This document shows positions 1-11,884 of a DNA stretch of 64,000 nucleotides, piece after piece. Within the stretch, counting starts at the first letter, position 1. Every line of letters starts with the position of its first letter. Origin of the DNA: Patiria pectinifera (lineage: Eukaryota; Echinodermata; Asteroidea; Valvatida; Asterinidae); the NCBI GenBank assembly GCA_029964075.1, contig CM057149.1, positions 17,932,197 through 17,996,196 on the forward strand, in the 5' to 3' direction. The position numbers and the translations under genes are program-made. The notes under the pieces are model-generated. The model was not told the origin of the DNA and did not search any database. It saw only the letters and a program-made list of their open reading frames with translations.

Positions 1-842
1 TCTGCAAGAAAAGAAAGGAAGTCAGCTGACAGATTCAAGCCTTTTAAGTGAAAAATATCTGATTTTTTTTTTCAAATATGATTGCTGCAGTAAAAATTGT
101 GCAGAGCAGCAAACATTCTTTTCTAGACTGGCTTTAGCCACCTCTTTAGTAAAACACTGTTGAATAATTCTGCACAAACGACAGCATAAAAAAAACAATT
201 CCAGGAGTAATTGTGTCTAGCGATGTTTCCAGTAACTTTGCAACGGAAGACATACCTGCACTGAACATTTGATGGCTAAAGATCTGGGTTTTTTTAAACT
301 GTTCACATATGTAGAGAACTATCAATGACATAACTAATTCATAACCAATACTTACGCAGCGCTTTTTAACTATTAAAGATCAAAGTGCTTCATGCTATTA
401 TTACCCCTGATCATTGGGCCAACAAAACATTTCAAAGACAATTTCAGCTCCCTGGGTAGCATATAGCTCGATGTAGCCATTTCAGTGCAAAGCAGCTGCA
501 ATCAATCACAATAACCATCTCTGCCCTCACAGGTACCCATTTACCTCTGGGTGGGGAGAAGCAATGAGTGACTAATTGTCTTACACACACTATCACCTTA
601 GGCTGGACTCGAACCCACAACCTGCAGAATTACCTGCAGACCATGAGTTCAGTGCTCCTGACCATGAGGCCACAGCACTCCACAAAGTATCAAAAGTATT
701 CTTGTGTAAGGTCATAAGTATGAAACGGTACTCCAGAGTATGGCTTCATCTCTTCTCAGCATTACCCCAATGTAGCTCTAACTGTCAAAGCGCTAACTGA
801 CAGCGCCAAAAGATTTGGACTGAGCGTTAATCTCGCACTGAC
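1..842. other. ITIH-like intron, left edge
   Basis: AT-rich intron with a minus-strand tRNA-derived SINE (about 400-690). I see no exon or other gene. Confidence 0.5.
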
Positions 843-3800
843 CTGGCCTGGAGTAATAGAAATCACATTCTCGAAGAATCCGTCTTTTCTCTTCAGAAGT
901 TCTTCGTAAGTCAGGTTGAATCTCAGCTCGCTTCCTGCCTCGACATTGATGGATATGGTGAAGTCATTCTTCTCTTCCGAACTGGAGAGACAAAAATGTC
1001 AATTTTAAATCATTATTTGATGTCCAAAATCTCTGCTTCAACTTGCCTCCGAAGAGCTGGGAGAGCGGCGGCGTATCCAGAGGGGGAGGCAAGTGAGTCA
1101 ACTTGCCTCGCAAAGAGTGGGGGAGGGGGTAGAATTTTCTTTCCGATGAAAAATCAATTATACTATAAAACCTCATGTATCATTTACAACTGACATTGAT
1201 ACAAAATATCTCTCACTGAAAAGATGTTGTGTAGACAGATACCGGGTCAATACTTCTGCATGCATAAAGCTACCCAAAATGCATTGTGGCAAAACCTGCA
1301 TGATAATGCCCGGCTACTAGCTCACTTTATTATAGCACCTCACCCGCTGATCCTGTATCTTGACATCGTTTGAGAGAGACCTATTACTGTCATCAGCCCT
1401 AGCTGATGATAAGTAATAAGGATGAGGCGGGGGTACCAGCTAATGCCAGGCCACTACACCCTCTACTGGTCATGACAGAGCCTATCCGCTCCGTTCACAA
1501 GTACCCCCTCACCAGCAAAAAAGGACAGTTGGGGGTGACCGATCGACGCCATCTTGCCCGACTGCAACGCCGCGAAGTGCCACACATAGTACAAATCCCC
1601 TGGTGCACGTGTGTCACATTCAAGGAACGGTGCACATGCGTCAACCAGCGAAATGTATGTGTACTGCCCATGGGACCTCGTTGCTAGGTAAAAGGGCGCC
1701 CTCTTTTGTTGGCGCACAGAGCCCATATAGACCTACTTACGTTTGTTTGACTTGTCCGGTAGTCTGTCCCTGACTTTTGGCATGGTCATAGGCCTGTTGA
1801 GCTGCTTCCTTCTCGTCCACCCGCGAGTTGTACACCACACCATCAGTCTCTCTGTGCACGGTTGGAAACAAATCTTGAAGTTTAGAATTTCTCCATGATG
1901 AGTGCAGGGGCAAACACCTTGTTCATTGCTATTCTAAACACATTGACATGACCCAATTGACTTGTGATGGGCTCGACCACAACTTTTGGAGAAGCCTTCA
2001 AAAATCCCGAACTTACATCAGAAAGCCAGATATGAAGGCCTCTTTGGGTAGCTCCATGTAGAAGTTGATCTCCTGGCTTATCTCTGCTGGGTTGACCACA
2101 AAGCTCTCCACCACTGTCTTAGTGAAGCGAGCCGTCACTAAGGATGACACTCGCAGTCCGCGTATCTTCAATGGCTGTGCACACAAAGTTCAATAGTTTT
2201 TAATCAGTAGCTATTTATCAGTAACTTTGATGAATGATTTTTTTTTTAAAGATAACTGTGCTAAATTTTAAACTGTTTTTTTTTATCCTGAAAAAAAACC
2301 TGTAATTTTTAATGCAATCTCCTTTTTGGATCTGTTTGTTTTCTTATATTTTAGCTTGGGGTTATTGTTTGTGGTATTTTGAATATGTCAATTTCTGTGT
2401 ATGTATTTTAAGCTGTTATAATTGTATGTAAAAAAATATGTGTATTTGTAATCCAACCTAATGGTTGCCAATTAATAATCCTTATATCCTTAAAACAACA
2501 AAAAACAAAAAATATAAAAACCATCACAACCATCAGTTGACCCATCAGTCTGTGTTTTAACTTGTACCCTCTCTTTATATTAGCGAACTTCCAAGAATAA
2601 GAGCTTAGATTTTTTTTTTCTTTAGAGAATTATATACAATATTCCTGTTCACAAATTTTCCAAAAGCAACTGTTGTTTCAATAAACTTTTCCGTCAAACC
2701 AAAGTCTTAAGAAATTATATTCTTACCTTTGGGTCCGCGTCCGGGACAATCACATCAGGGTTGACCGTGGTGGAAGGAACCTTGAATGGGTCAACTATTC
2801 TAGGCCTAATAGGCCTTTCTCTTTTGGCACGCTGGACAAAAAGGATTTAAGAAAGATGTCAATAAAGAAAACAAGTTTTGTGTGTAAAAAAAACGAAAAA
2901 GAATTATTTGAGTAAGATTACGGAGGAATCCAACGGAGGCTCAACATTACATGTAAGGTGTAGACTGAAGAAGTGCAAGATTTTTGTTGGGAAAAAACTA
3001 AAGCAATGAAGTGAGAAATGCAACATTCTTTATGCCTCTTCACACTGGACAGATTTTGGGGTTGACACGGGGTTGATGCAGGGTTGAATATATGCAGCGT
3101 TTCACACTTAAACATGTTCAACCCTGCGCCAACCCTGCACCAACCCTGAGATTGATTTCACCCTGGGTTGAACTCAACTCTGCTCCAGACCACGGCTGAG
3201 ATTTTCAACCCTGTTTGAAACTCTCGATGGGGTTCAGAACAGTAGTAACTGAGCAAAATAAATTTGGTTTGCAGGAACTAATTATAAGAGTGAAACGATG
3301 AGGGATTGAACACAGGCTGGAATTTCATTTTTTTTTAAACTCAATCGGGACAGCACTTGGTTCACCCAGGGTTGAGTTCAATCTGGGTTGGGAGGCTCTA
3401 GTGTGAAAAGGCCTTTTGACATTATTTCAGAAAAGGAGATTGGCTTTTTATAAGTAATATGGACATGATTATATTGGTTACTTCTTCCTTACTTCAATCT
3501 TGACTGTGAATACAAAAATGCATGCAAAAGAACATCATTACAGGTTTCAAAGAGATTCCACTCAATTGACGCCTTTGTCATGACATTTTTCTTGTTCTAA
3601 AAAAATAATGCAAGCTAGGCTCAGAGAGGTGGATATATAAAAAGCCCAACATCAGCATCGTCAGCGTAAAGTGAGATATATTATGCAACTTTCTTACTGC
3701 ACGTCTTGCACGAAGATACATATTAAAAGGAATGTAGGAACATTGCTTTGCCTGTATTTTTTTTTATTCAAAAAATAATTAACAACACTCAAAATCCAGA

Positions 3801-6124
3801 GATGAATGTTAAACCCTAAATCTAAAAATCCTAAACCTGTTGAAGTTTCAGCTCAGTGGATATTACACTTTTTTCAAGAACACAAGGAAAAACCATGCAC
3901 GTTGTTTTTTTATTTCCAAACCTTTTTCATTTCCAAACATTCTTTTATTTCCAAAAAGTCAGTCATTGACCGTGGGTGTATCTAGGGGCAGTGGCGCACC
4001 CAGGATTTGGCTTGGGGGGGGGGGAGGGCTCACAATTTTTTGTTTCAAATTTTGTAGAAGTTTAAAAAATATGAAAAAATGTTACCAAAAGTTTTGGCAG
4101 CAGAAAAAAATTCAAGCCCTCCAAGCCCTCCTCCCTTAGGTGCGCCACTGGCTGCCCCCCCCCCCCCCAATTGAAAAGCCCCCACGCTACCCTCCCTCCC
4201 CCCCCCCCACTAAAAAAAAAGGGGGGGAAGGAGAAACAAAAAGGAAATAGAAAATGGAAAAAGAAGGTGAGGGATGCATCACATTTTTGTTAATTTAAAT
4301 AATAACATGGGCGTCGATGTTTTTTCCCTTTCTGGCTAGTGTTTTCCCACCCCTCTAGAAAAAAATCATGGGACACTTATGTTGTTGCATTTTGGAATCA
4401 TCTATATTTCTTAATGACAGCAATTAGCAAGACGGAGTAATCATTTGCATAATAATTTGGTGGGTTTTTTCCGGATAAATGCAAATTTCCACCCAGAATT
4501 TTTTTAAGATTCGCTGAAACCCCCCCCCCCCTTTCTCGACTGGTGCCCCCCCCCAAAAAAATCTCAGCACCAACATATAACTAAAACTAGGAAGACCCAA
4601 GCCCAAATCTTCCCAATTCCCGCAATGAATGTTGTTGACAAAAGAAGTTGTCAAGATTGTTTTGTTTAAGGCACAATTTATCTGTAAGGAATGTGACAAA
4701 CAACGCAGGGTGCACTTATTGGTTAACAATAACATACTGATCCCTTATCAGGCCCTCACATACCATCGCTGACCTTGTGAGAAACAAAGTTCCCAAGGGC
4801 CAACCTGGGCAAGTTACCAGATGTATTAATGATAAAAAGGTGGAGGTTGTGAGTTTCAAAGAAAAAAAAAATTCAGAGTACATGATTTATGGATAGGTTT
4901 ATGCATAGCTCCATGGTTTATGGAAGTAGTTTTCACAACACCTTCTCTTGATATTTAGGCTGTTTTTGATCATTTTGCATTTGCTATTCACTATCAAAGC
5001 TCCCCTCCTCAGAATTGGGACTTGAGACATTTTTCAAGTTACAACTTGGATGTTTTCCCAGTAGGTATTATCCCATGTCACCCTAGCACCCCCCTCACCA
5101 AAAAAACAAACGATCCAGTGCTTTTGAAAAAAAGGGGTGCCAACTAAATTGCTCACCTGCGATGCTTTATCCAGCGATGCAATGAAAGATGGAGTTTTGA
5201 TGGCACGATGAGGCGCGGCATCATTGCACCAGAAGGTGGCAGCAAGAATCATCAAGAGCAATAAATCTCGCACCATCATGGCAGAGATGTGCAAACAACT
5301 GAGAAGTAGAGGAAAGAATTTTGAATGAGTTGGGCTTTCAGTTTCAACATCTTTTTGGTAAAATGCAAGCACCTATCTTGCATTTTAAAGACATACATGT
5401 ACTGTAATGACTGATCATTTGCTTTTCATGCATTTTGTTCATTTCCAATTACTGCAACCACTCAAAATCCAAAGGAAAATGTTTAAAGTCTGACTTTGAT
5501 GTTTCAGCCAGGTGGATATTTCACTTTTCGAGAAAACAGTGAAAAGCTATGCCAAAACTTTTAATCGCGAAACGTGATTTGGTTTAGCTCCATTGTTTAC
5601 ACCCGTACCCCTCTATATTTAAAACAAAATCAGTTGACTGATTGTTAGAAATCACTGCATAAGAACTAGTACAGTACCAGTTTGGGTACGATCTTTAATC
5701 CAAACATTGCAAGTTTTTTTATTAATAATTCGGTAGGGTACTTTTGTGATTACTGCAAAGGACTCTATATGCCACGATGAAACGTGAAGTAAGTTTTATT
5801 GTAGGGGCATTGCAAATGCATGTACGGAGGGCTAGGACTCAGCACATGTTTTAGGGCGGTTCAAATAAAAAAAAACATGGTTCGGTAATTTGAGTAGCGG
5901 TCCGGCAAAAACTGTCCAAACCCGCGTCAAAAACTTAGTCCAGATTGGGAGTATTGCTAATGGCACGTTACGTATGTAAGGACAGATCAATTTTACTTAC
6001 AAACAAAAAGAATCTTAGTTGAGTCGGTCAACAATGGTCGAGTCCAGCTGAAGATTTCGCAGTCAATACACGGAGTCTAGCACACGTAGCTTCAGCAGCA
6101 GCACACCCCAAACTACTTTGTACT
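1..6124 (-). CDS. ITIH-like secreted protein gene (5' part, continues off left edge)
   Basis: Gene-level entry. Five coding exons (5157-5279, 2727-2831, 2017-2174, 1741-1851, 843-981) plus a 5'UTR exon splice in one consistent frame into 212 codons. The order is signal peptide (residues 1-22 or so), a basic linker with a furin-type RAKR (42-45), then a VIT domain (about 85-212) with the family signatures YEELLKR, FxMELPKxAFI-like FYMELPKEAF and KEAAQQAYDHAKSQGQT. Known ITIH heavy chains are secreted, bind hyaluronan through bikunin-linked transfer, and carry VIT followed by vWA. The vWA part must lie left of the window. The neighbour is RAD52, transcribed in the same direction. Vertebrate ITIH genes are not RAD52 neighbours as far as I recall. 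The exact paralogue cannot be named, so no symbol is given. Confidence 0.87.
400..690 (-). mobile_element. tRNA-derived SINE
   Basis: On the minus strand a pol III A box (TGGCCTCATGGTCAGGAGC) and a B box (GGTTCGAGTCC) sit at about 686-600. A SINE body follows, with CACCCAGAGGTAAATGGGTA. Fragment boundaries are approximate. Confidence 0.6.
843..981 (-). CDS. ITIH-like exon 6: VIT domain end
   Basis: 139 bp (1 + 46 codons), with acceptor CTCCAG and donor CAG|GTCAGT. It encodes FTISINVEAGSELRFNLTYE followed by ELLKRKDGFFENVI, the most conserved VIT motif (tYEELLKR). It ends in phase 0. No further exon of this gene is recognisable in 1-842, so the next lies outside the window. Confidence 0.9.
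1741..1851 (-). CDS. ITIH-like exon 5: VIT domain middle
   Basis: 111 bp (1 + 36 codons + 2), with acceptor GCACAG and donor AAC|GTAAGT. It encodes VVYNSRVDEKEAAQQAYDH then AKSQGQTTGQVKQ, equivalent to the KEKEVAxxQYxxAVxxGKTAGLV segment of ITIH VIT domains. Confidence 0.9.
2017..2174 (-). CDS. ITIH-like exon 4: VIT domain start
   Basis: 52 codons plus 2 nt, with donor GAT|GTAAGT. It encodes SLVTARFTKTVVESFVVN and INFYMELPKEAFISGF, which match the N-terminal strands of the VIT domain in ITIH chains (there typically RFAHTVVTSRVVN and FQMELPKKAFI). Confidence 0.9.
2727..2831 (-). CDS. ITIH-like exon 3: basic pro-region
   Basis: 35 codons, phase 0 at both ends; acceptor TCCAG and donor AAG|GTAAGA. 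The exon opens with RAKRERPIRPR, and RAKR fits the furin R-X-K/R-R consensus, so a propeptide may be removed right after the signal peptide. The rest (VNPDVIVPDADPK) is a linker into the VIT domain. Confidence 0.82.
2832..5156. other. ITIH-like intron 2
   Basis: 2.3-kb intron. It contains a fragment of the dispersed CTCAAAATCC family (about 3780-3900), a hAT-like fold-back element (3989-4150), and poly-C/poly-G tracts at 4155-4225 and 4519-4555. The segment 3060-3420 has many GGGTTGAN-type imperfect direct and inverted repeats. No coding exon seen. Confidence 0.5.
3989..4150. mobile_element. hAT-like fold-back MITE (CAGTGGCGCACCC family)
   Basis: Terminal inverted repeats CAGTGGCGCACCCAGG and GGTGCGCCACTG, with a poly-G inner border and T-rich core. 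The same family occurs at 44667-44966, where an 8-bp duplication is clear. Here the flanking duplication is not obvious. Confidence 0.65.
5157..5298 (-). CDS. ITIH-like exon 2: signal peptide
   Basis: CDS 5279-5157, 41 codons, phase 0 at its end. The acceptor TTCTCAG (5305-5299) has a long pyrimidine tract and the donor is CAG|GTGAGC. The protein begins MMVRDLLLLMILAATFW, a classic n-region plus hydrophobic core, followed by CNDAAPHRA, where signal peptidase would cut near the two alanines. The second ATG directly follows the first, so start choice between the two is open. Signal peptides agree with a secreted ITIH. Confidence 0.82.
6001..6124 (-). other. ITIH-like gene, predicted 5'UTR exon 1
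   Basis: A predicted non-coding first exon. It runs from an Inr-like start at about 6124 to a consensus donor GTAAGT at 6000-5995. It contains no ATG in frame with the signal-peptide exon, which has its own strong acceptor at 5299-5300. Inferred from promoter and splice signals only. Confidence 0.5.
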
Positions 6125-6152
6125 GATCGAGAGTTGTCGTGGGGTTTTTATA
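6121..6152 (-). promoter_or_regulatory. Core promoter: TATA box and Inr for the ITIH-like gene
   Basis: On the minus strand TATAAAA occupies 6152-6146 and TCAGTA occupies 6126-6121. The A of TCA (6124) lies 28 bp downstream of the first T, which is textbook TATA-to-start spacing. An inverted CCAAT lies at 6289-6293, about 165 bp upstream. The region 6063-6350 has balanced composition unlike the surrounding repeats. Confidence 0.6.
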
Positions 6153-6849
6153 CCGTGCGCGTGTCCGATTTCTTGGCCTTGGGGGCAGTTGGCACACGGT
6201 GTCGCGATAAACAACGTACCATTCGGGAAGAGGTTTGACGTGGTACGATTTCCTGGAAGCTAGTTTGTTTCGATGCGGATGTCTCATTATTGGGGGATGT
6301 ACCATGGTCGTACCGTGTTGATGCACTTTAGCCCCATTGTCCTCGATCATCTCAGCTCAGGCGCCTACTCAAAAGACTTGGTAGAGGAAGGAGTTTCCAG
6401 CTAAAGCATTATTTATGATTAAGCTGTCGCCACGGTTCTTGGCCTTCTTAAAAACCCCTTGAGGTTTATTGAAAAGCCAGGATCATTGAACTATAATGGG
6501 GCCAGGACGTTGTACGCTAGATCATGGAGCTATGTATTCATCATGTACGTGTGCGATAGAAGAAGCACGAACGGTTGGAATAAGAACATTCTTATTCCTC
6601 CATGTTTGAAGTTTCAAGGACTTGAGCAATTGATGAGCATGCTGTAAAAGAGAACATCGCGTTCTCATCGGCGGGGCTTGGTCCCCACGTGGCCCTATAC
6701 CACAACGCAATATTATAATCTTTTCATTTGTCACGAGTGTTGGATGTGGTTTGGAGAAAGGTATAGACAAACAATTTCTTTTAATGGAATACATTTTCAA
6801 ATAAACCAAAAAAGGGAAACTGACTTGGTGAATTATAATAAATGTTTAT

Positions 6850-6960
6850 CAATTAAAAAAGACGGACGGGTTTGAACCTGCGACCTCCGGATTGCCGTTC
6901 CGGTTTGGTGCTGCTCCAACAAACTCATATCCTGCTCTATAGCCTCTGCCTCTATGTCGG
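6850..6960 (-). mobile_element. tRNA-derived SINE fragment
   Basis: The minus strand shows a B box (GGTTCAAACCC) near 6870 and an A-box-like TGTTGGAGCAGCAC upstream of it. It does not fold as a tRNA gene. Confidence 0.35.
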
Positions 6961-7502
6961 CGATGCCCCATTTAATTGTTAATGTCTTTAAATTTGATCA
7001 AGGGGCGGTGGGACGCAAGTCAGAAGCCATCAACCCGTTTTGCTGGTGTCCCCTATACAATTACAAGGCCGTACCCACTGCCTGGTGGAAGCGGAGGGTC
7101 GTTTTTACCATAAAGTGAGTGGGCCTTTTCATGTCTAATAAACAGTTGATTACGCATGGAAACACAAATTCAAATTAGGCCTACATGTAATCGCAATCGC
7201 GGGACCAACACCTCATAAGACCGACACCTCTTAAGTCCGAAATTTCGGACTTCGGAGGCGTCGGACTTATGATGGGCCCGCAAAAACAACACTGTTAAAT
7301 TTTCGCGACAGTTTTTGCTGTAGGCCTAGTGCATATCACCCGTTGTTCAACGGAGCCAGCAAGCTCTGCAACGTCGGATATTCTGTGATCGAGCCTGATC
7401 CCGCGCCAGCCAATCGGAGTCGACTTTAGAACTTATGACCTACTTTCGAGCGGAAATCCGACCTATAAGCTGTCGATTGGTCAATTGGCTGCCATGTTTT
7501 TG

Positions 7503-7700
7503 TGCATTAGAGACACACTCTCGGAAAAAATGGTCCGGATAACATTGTTAACTTATTTCTTATGATGGGACTGCGGTTTGGCCGAAGTCAATTGAGCGTG
7601 ATCGGCTGACTGATAAGGTTTACGTACAAAACCCCGAGCCAACGAGGTTTTTGTATAGAAAGCTGCCGGACCACATTTTGCGAGAGTGTGTCCGTAATGT
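7503..7700. repeat. Fold-back repeat
   Basis: GCATTAGAGACACACTCTCG at 7503-7522 is mirrored by CGAGAGTGTGTCCGTAATG at about 7681-7699, and AATGGTCCGG by CCGGACCACATT. Probably a small DNA-transposon relic. Confidence 0.55.
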
Positions 7701-9167
7701 GAGCCAACAACAGGTTATCTCGAAGACCCGATAGAAGGCGCTCGCCGTGAATTCATCCGTCCCTGAACCCGCGCGTACAGAGGCTTACTTTGCATGCTAG
7801 CGGCTATTCCATGTCACTCGTACTAAATTTCTCTATGATCGTACATTCTCTACCCAGCCTACTGCCGCCGAGTGGACAATTAACACGTGCTCCTCTCCAT
7901 CCAAACGTCACACGCGTATGGACGTCGGACGTAAATCACGGCTGTGAATTGGTCCAAGGCAGTGGTGAATCCAAGATTTGCAAGTTGGGCCGTGGGCGTT
8001 GAAGTCCGAGCTTTTTCAAGCTGCAGGGGGGAGGGGGGGGGGTCATGGGGGGATCATGGGGAGACCATGGGTGGGGTCTGAGAGTAGCAGTCAACGCATA
8101 AAAACACCGAAGACCCGACACACTTTGAGTCCAGATTTGCAATTTTGAGTGAGTGCCGTTATTGCGAACTAAATTTGAGATTTTTCATAACTTTTTATTG
8201 GGGGGGGGGGGTGGGGTGGTCAGCCACCCTGAATTCAGACATTATTTTCTTTATCAGTTCAAGTATTTATACAGGCCTACCGGACGGAACCAACTTGGTT
8301 TATATTGGCTTCCTATTCAGACAAACAAATCCATTAAAAACAATCTTTAATGACGTGAACTTCCTCTGAGCGGAAAAAGAAGTCGTTTCCTCGAGCCACG
8401 ATCGACGTACGTGCCTGGCGTGAAGTTGAACGGAACAACACTTAGAATTAGATTAATAGCTCATTGTATAATTGGCCTGAGTTGAACTTGAAAATTGTGA
8501 TTTTTTTTGTACTAAGGATAATGTGCATAAAAAAGGTCTGCCGATGCTGCATGTTGGAGTTTCACAACCAACCGAATCTTTTCAGAAACACACTTCTTCT
8601 CAAGATTTTCCACACCGGTACAACTGTCACAACAAACCCAGTATACACTATGCAAAGTTTCAAAACTTACTTCTGTTGCGTTGTTTTTAATGTTCCATTT
8701 TAGGCCCATACGTGCAAAGATGGTGCCCCATGCTCTTCAAAATATTTTTTTTTCTCCCAACGAAAGTTCAATTTGTCCTCTGAAAAAGGGGGCTCCATTT
8801 CGCACACAAATGAACTCAAATAATTCGAATTTTGCAAAGAAATAATTCAATAACTGAACGTCAGTGGGTTTTTTCGTTCGAAGTCTTATTTACAAGTTTA
8901 ACAACTTTTATATTAGAAAATAGCAATTGAAAAAAATGCGTATTTTTCGTGTTGAAACTCAAAATAGCAGGGGGAATGCATCTTGAAGTTAATTATGGGG
9001 GCACTAACAGGTATGCAGGACTTTTCTTACCCATGATTAATTTGCTGGGGTCTAATTTCCAGGGGGGTGGGTCCCCCCCCCCCCCCCAAGTTATGCCACT
9101 GTTTGTAATTAGGATTTTTGCTCGCAATTTTGATTGCCTTTGTATATAATGTAGACTAAACATCAAA

Positions 9168-9835
9168 CCAGTACTTGGTACCAGTTGATAAAGGTCGGTT
9201 CCAGTCGGAGAAGGTATGAGGTACCAGTTGGTGAAGGTATGATGAACAAGTTGGCGAAGTATATGATACCAGTTGGCGAAGGTATGAGGTGCTAGTTGGC
9301 AAAGGTATGTACCACTTGGCAAAGGTACAAGGTACCAGATGGCGAAAGTATGAGGTACGTTCAGTTGGCAAAGGTATGATGTACCAGTTGATGAAGGTAT
9401 AAAGAAGGTATCAGTTGGCAAATGTATGTGGTATCAGTTGACGAAGGTATGAGGAATTAGTTGGAAAAGGTATGAGGTACCGTTGGCAAAGGTGTGAGGA
9501 AGGCCTACCAGTTGGCAGAGGTATGAGGTATGCCAATCATTTGGCAAAGGCATGAGGTACCAGTTGGCAAAGGTATGAAGTAGGCCTACTAGTTGGCAAA
9601 GGTATGAGATAGGCCAACCAGTTGGCAAATGGTACCAGTAGGCCAAGCTATGAGGTACCAGTTGGCCAACTTACGAGGTACCAGTTGGCAAAGCTAATTA
9701 GTATGTGGTACCAGTTAGCAAATTTGTACCAGTTTGCAAAGGTAAAAGGTACCAGTTGGAAAAAGTATGATGTACCAGTTAAGTTGGTAAAGGTACTAGT
9801 TGGCAAAGATATGAGATACCAGTAGGCAAATTACT
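9168..9835. repeat. Minisatellite, GGTACCAGTTGGCAAAGGTATGA-like unit
   Basis: About 30 imperfect units of 20-35 bp built on GGTACCAGTTGGCAAAGG and TATGAG, with some units extended by TAGGCC. The reverse-strand ORFs (TFANWYLIPLPT-type) are translations of the repeat, not genes. Confidence 0.93.
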
Positions 9836-10560
9836 GAAGGAAGGATTGGTACAAGAGGCTAGGGTTACATGTAGATAAATGTGTGAGCCGATTTGAAATC
9901 CACACCCGATGGAATCACTTCACATTGTTTAGCACAGATATATAACCGAATTAGCCCAAACTCCCAAGGCATTTTGTTTTAATAATCTTCCTGAAACTTC
10001 CAATGGCACATAGTGTACACTTGTATGGTTCATGGGACTAAAGTCATATTTAAAGTAACATTGATGGGTTGGCTGTACCTTCCTCAATACAAAAAAAAAA
10101 TCTGACAAAACTTCACGGGTGTTTTTTTAAGACTCTGGTTAGAATATTTAGGGATGTTTTTCTGACAAAAAGAGCCTGAGGTTTTTTAACACAATTCCCT
10201 AAGATGAGTGTCAACTAAAGGCAAAGTCGAAATGATAAATGTAATACAATCGTGTCTACATGTCAGATGTATTCTACTGTTCAATTTTTATTCCTTAACA
10301 TGCTCAGTACTGGTCCATCACACATTTGTCTTCACAATAATCTTCAATGTAACTGTTTGAAGTGTGGCTGAAGTATATGCAATACATTTCTGACTACACA
10401 GAAAAACTGGTTCAGTGCGCTGCGATTCTTTGATGGTCATACAAGTGGACTCTGTGTCTAACAACACTAAACAACCCTGTGTGTTATATGACATTAAAAA
10501 GCTTCTTTTTTACAATTGTCCAAGGAGACATTGCATCATATTGCCTGTACATGTTCATCA

Positions 10561-10850
10561 AGGGGAGTGTGTGGCCTAGTGGTTAGGGTTCGTGACTCAT
10601 GATCACAGGGTCCGGGGTTTGAATCCAGCCGCTCGCCATATATTGTGTCCTTGGGCAAGGCACTTCACCCCCACTTGCCCCTCTCCACCCAGGACTATAA
10701 ATGGGTACTGGCATTAGCTGGGGAGTAACCTGCGATGGACTGGCATCCCATTCAGGGGGAGTAGAAATATTCTCAGTCGTTTCATGCCAAGGAAACCAGA
10801 GATAAACACCGGCCTGATGAGCCTCATTGGCTCGGGACAGACTTTACTTC
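10561..10850 (+). mobile_element. tRNA-derived SINE
   Basis: A box at about 10572 (TGGCCTAGTGGTTAGGGTT) and B box GGGTTTGAATCC at about 10614. The body follows, with CTTGGGCAAGGCACTTCACC and AGCTGGGGAGTAACCTGCG. A reverse-oriented copy of the same family lies at 43605-43745. Confidence 0.75.
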
Positions 10851-11384
10851 TTTTTTGTACATGTTCATCAACAAGGACTAAACGAGAGACTTCAACGGAT
10901 CCAATTAAAGAATCTCTCTGTGGATGTTGCAGGCCAATGATTAAGTTGGGCATTCAGTAAACTGTCAACATCTGGTTACAAGGATTCCATTCTCCGTCTT
11001 TTTACTGAAAGAAAGCAAATCAAAAGAAACACTGCCTGCTCAAATGTGAGTCTAGAGGTATTATATGTTTTGATAATATTTACAGGCTTTCAAGCAGACC
11101 CAGGTGAAAAAGTAGAACAGTAGGATCAAAATTTAAACAAAATAACGAGACAAAGTAGGGACTTTTGCCGGCTTTCATCGAGAGTAGTTTTTGTTGATAC
11201 TCATCCATGTCCACAGCATCATAAGCCTCATTTGGCATGTTCTGTACTCACAACACTTGTACTCCATCCTCAACTAAGCTCTAGGAAGTACACTTGCAGC
11301 ACTCCTGTGCCCAAGCCCTTCATTGTGTGTTTTACATAATGACAGTGTGTAACACTGTTATGAAAAATATTCAATGACTGAGGT

Positions 11385-11390
11385 TTTATT
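11385..11390 (-). terminator. Candidate RAD52 poly(A) signal
   Basis: AATAAA on the minus strand, about 495 bp beyond the RAD52 stop codon. It is the first perfect hexamer I noticed in that direction. Transcript data would decide. Confidence 0.35.
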
Positions 11391-11884
11391 ATTCGGGGTT
11401 GCGAGACACAAAAAGTAGGAAAAATTTGGAATTTCAAGAAAAGGAAGAGGAGGAGCAAGGTAAAAAAAACTAAAAAAAAGTTTTTAAGAATTAGGAATAC
11501 TTGAAAGCCTGTATTTCCAACAACAGAATGTGCCAAAAAACAACTATTAACATTAACGGATACAGGAGGGGGAGCTACCACCCCCCACCCCCCTCCTCTT
11601 AGCCAACACCCACCCCCTCCCCCCACCCCATGTCTGCGTACAATTTTGGTCTTAGAATGGTGATATACAGATGACTGAGATTTGCAGTAACGTGCAGGGG
11701 CCGACATATAGGGCGTGCAGTCTTCGAAATATGCCCGCAGTACGCTCTGAATAGCTGGTGTCGTTTACGTATTCCTCACAGCCAGGGGTTTAAGAATGCG
11801 CACGCGCCCATGGAGTCAAGGCTGCGCCCATGGAGTCAAGGCTGCACCCCTGTCAACTCTTCCAAAAGCGTATTCGACATAACG

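Larger units (their letters stand above)
6153..11884. other. Intergenic region between RAD52 3' end and ITIH-like promoter
   Basis: 5.7 kb with no recognised gene. It holds a fold-back (7503-7700), a poly-G-rich tract (8027-8060), a long GGTACC minisatellite (about 9168-9835), a plus-strand SINE (10561-10850), and the putative RAD52 poly(A) signal (11385-11390). Short ORFs here have no family signatures. Confidence 0.5.

Noticed and set aside
8993..9646. Minus-strand frames with repeated TFANWYLIPLP
   Set aside because: Translation of the GGTACC minisatellite.
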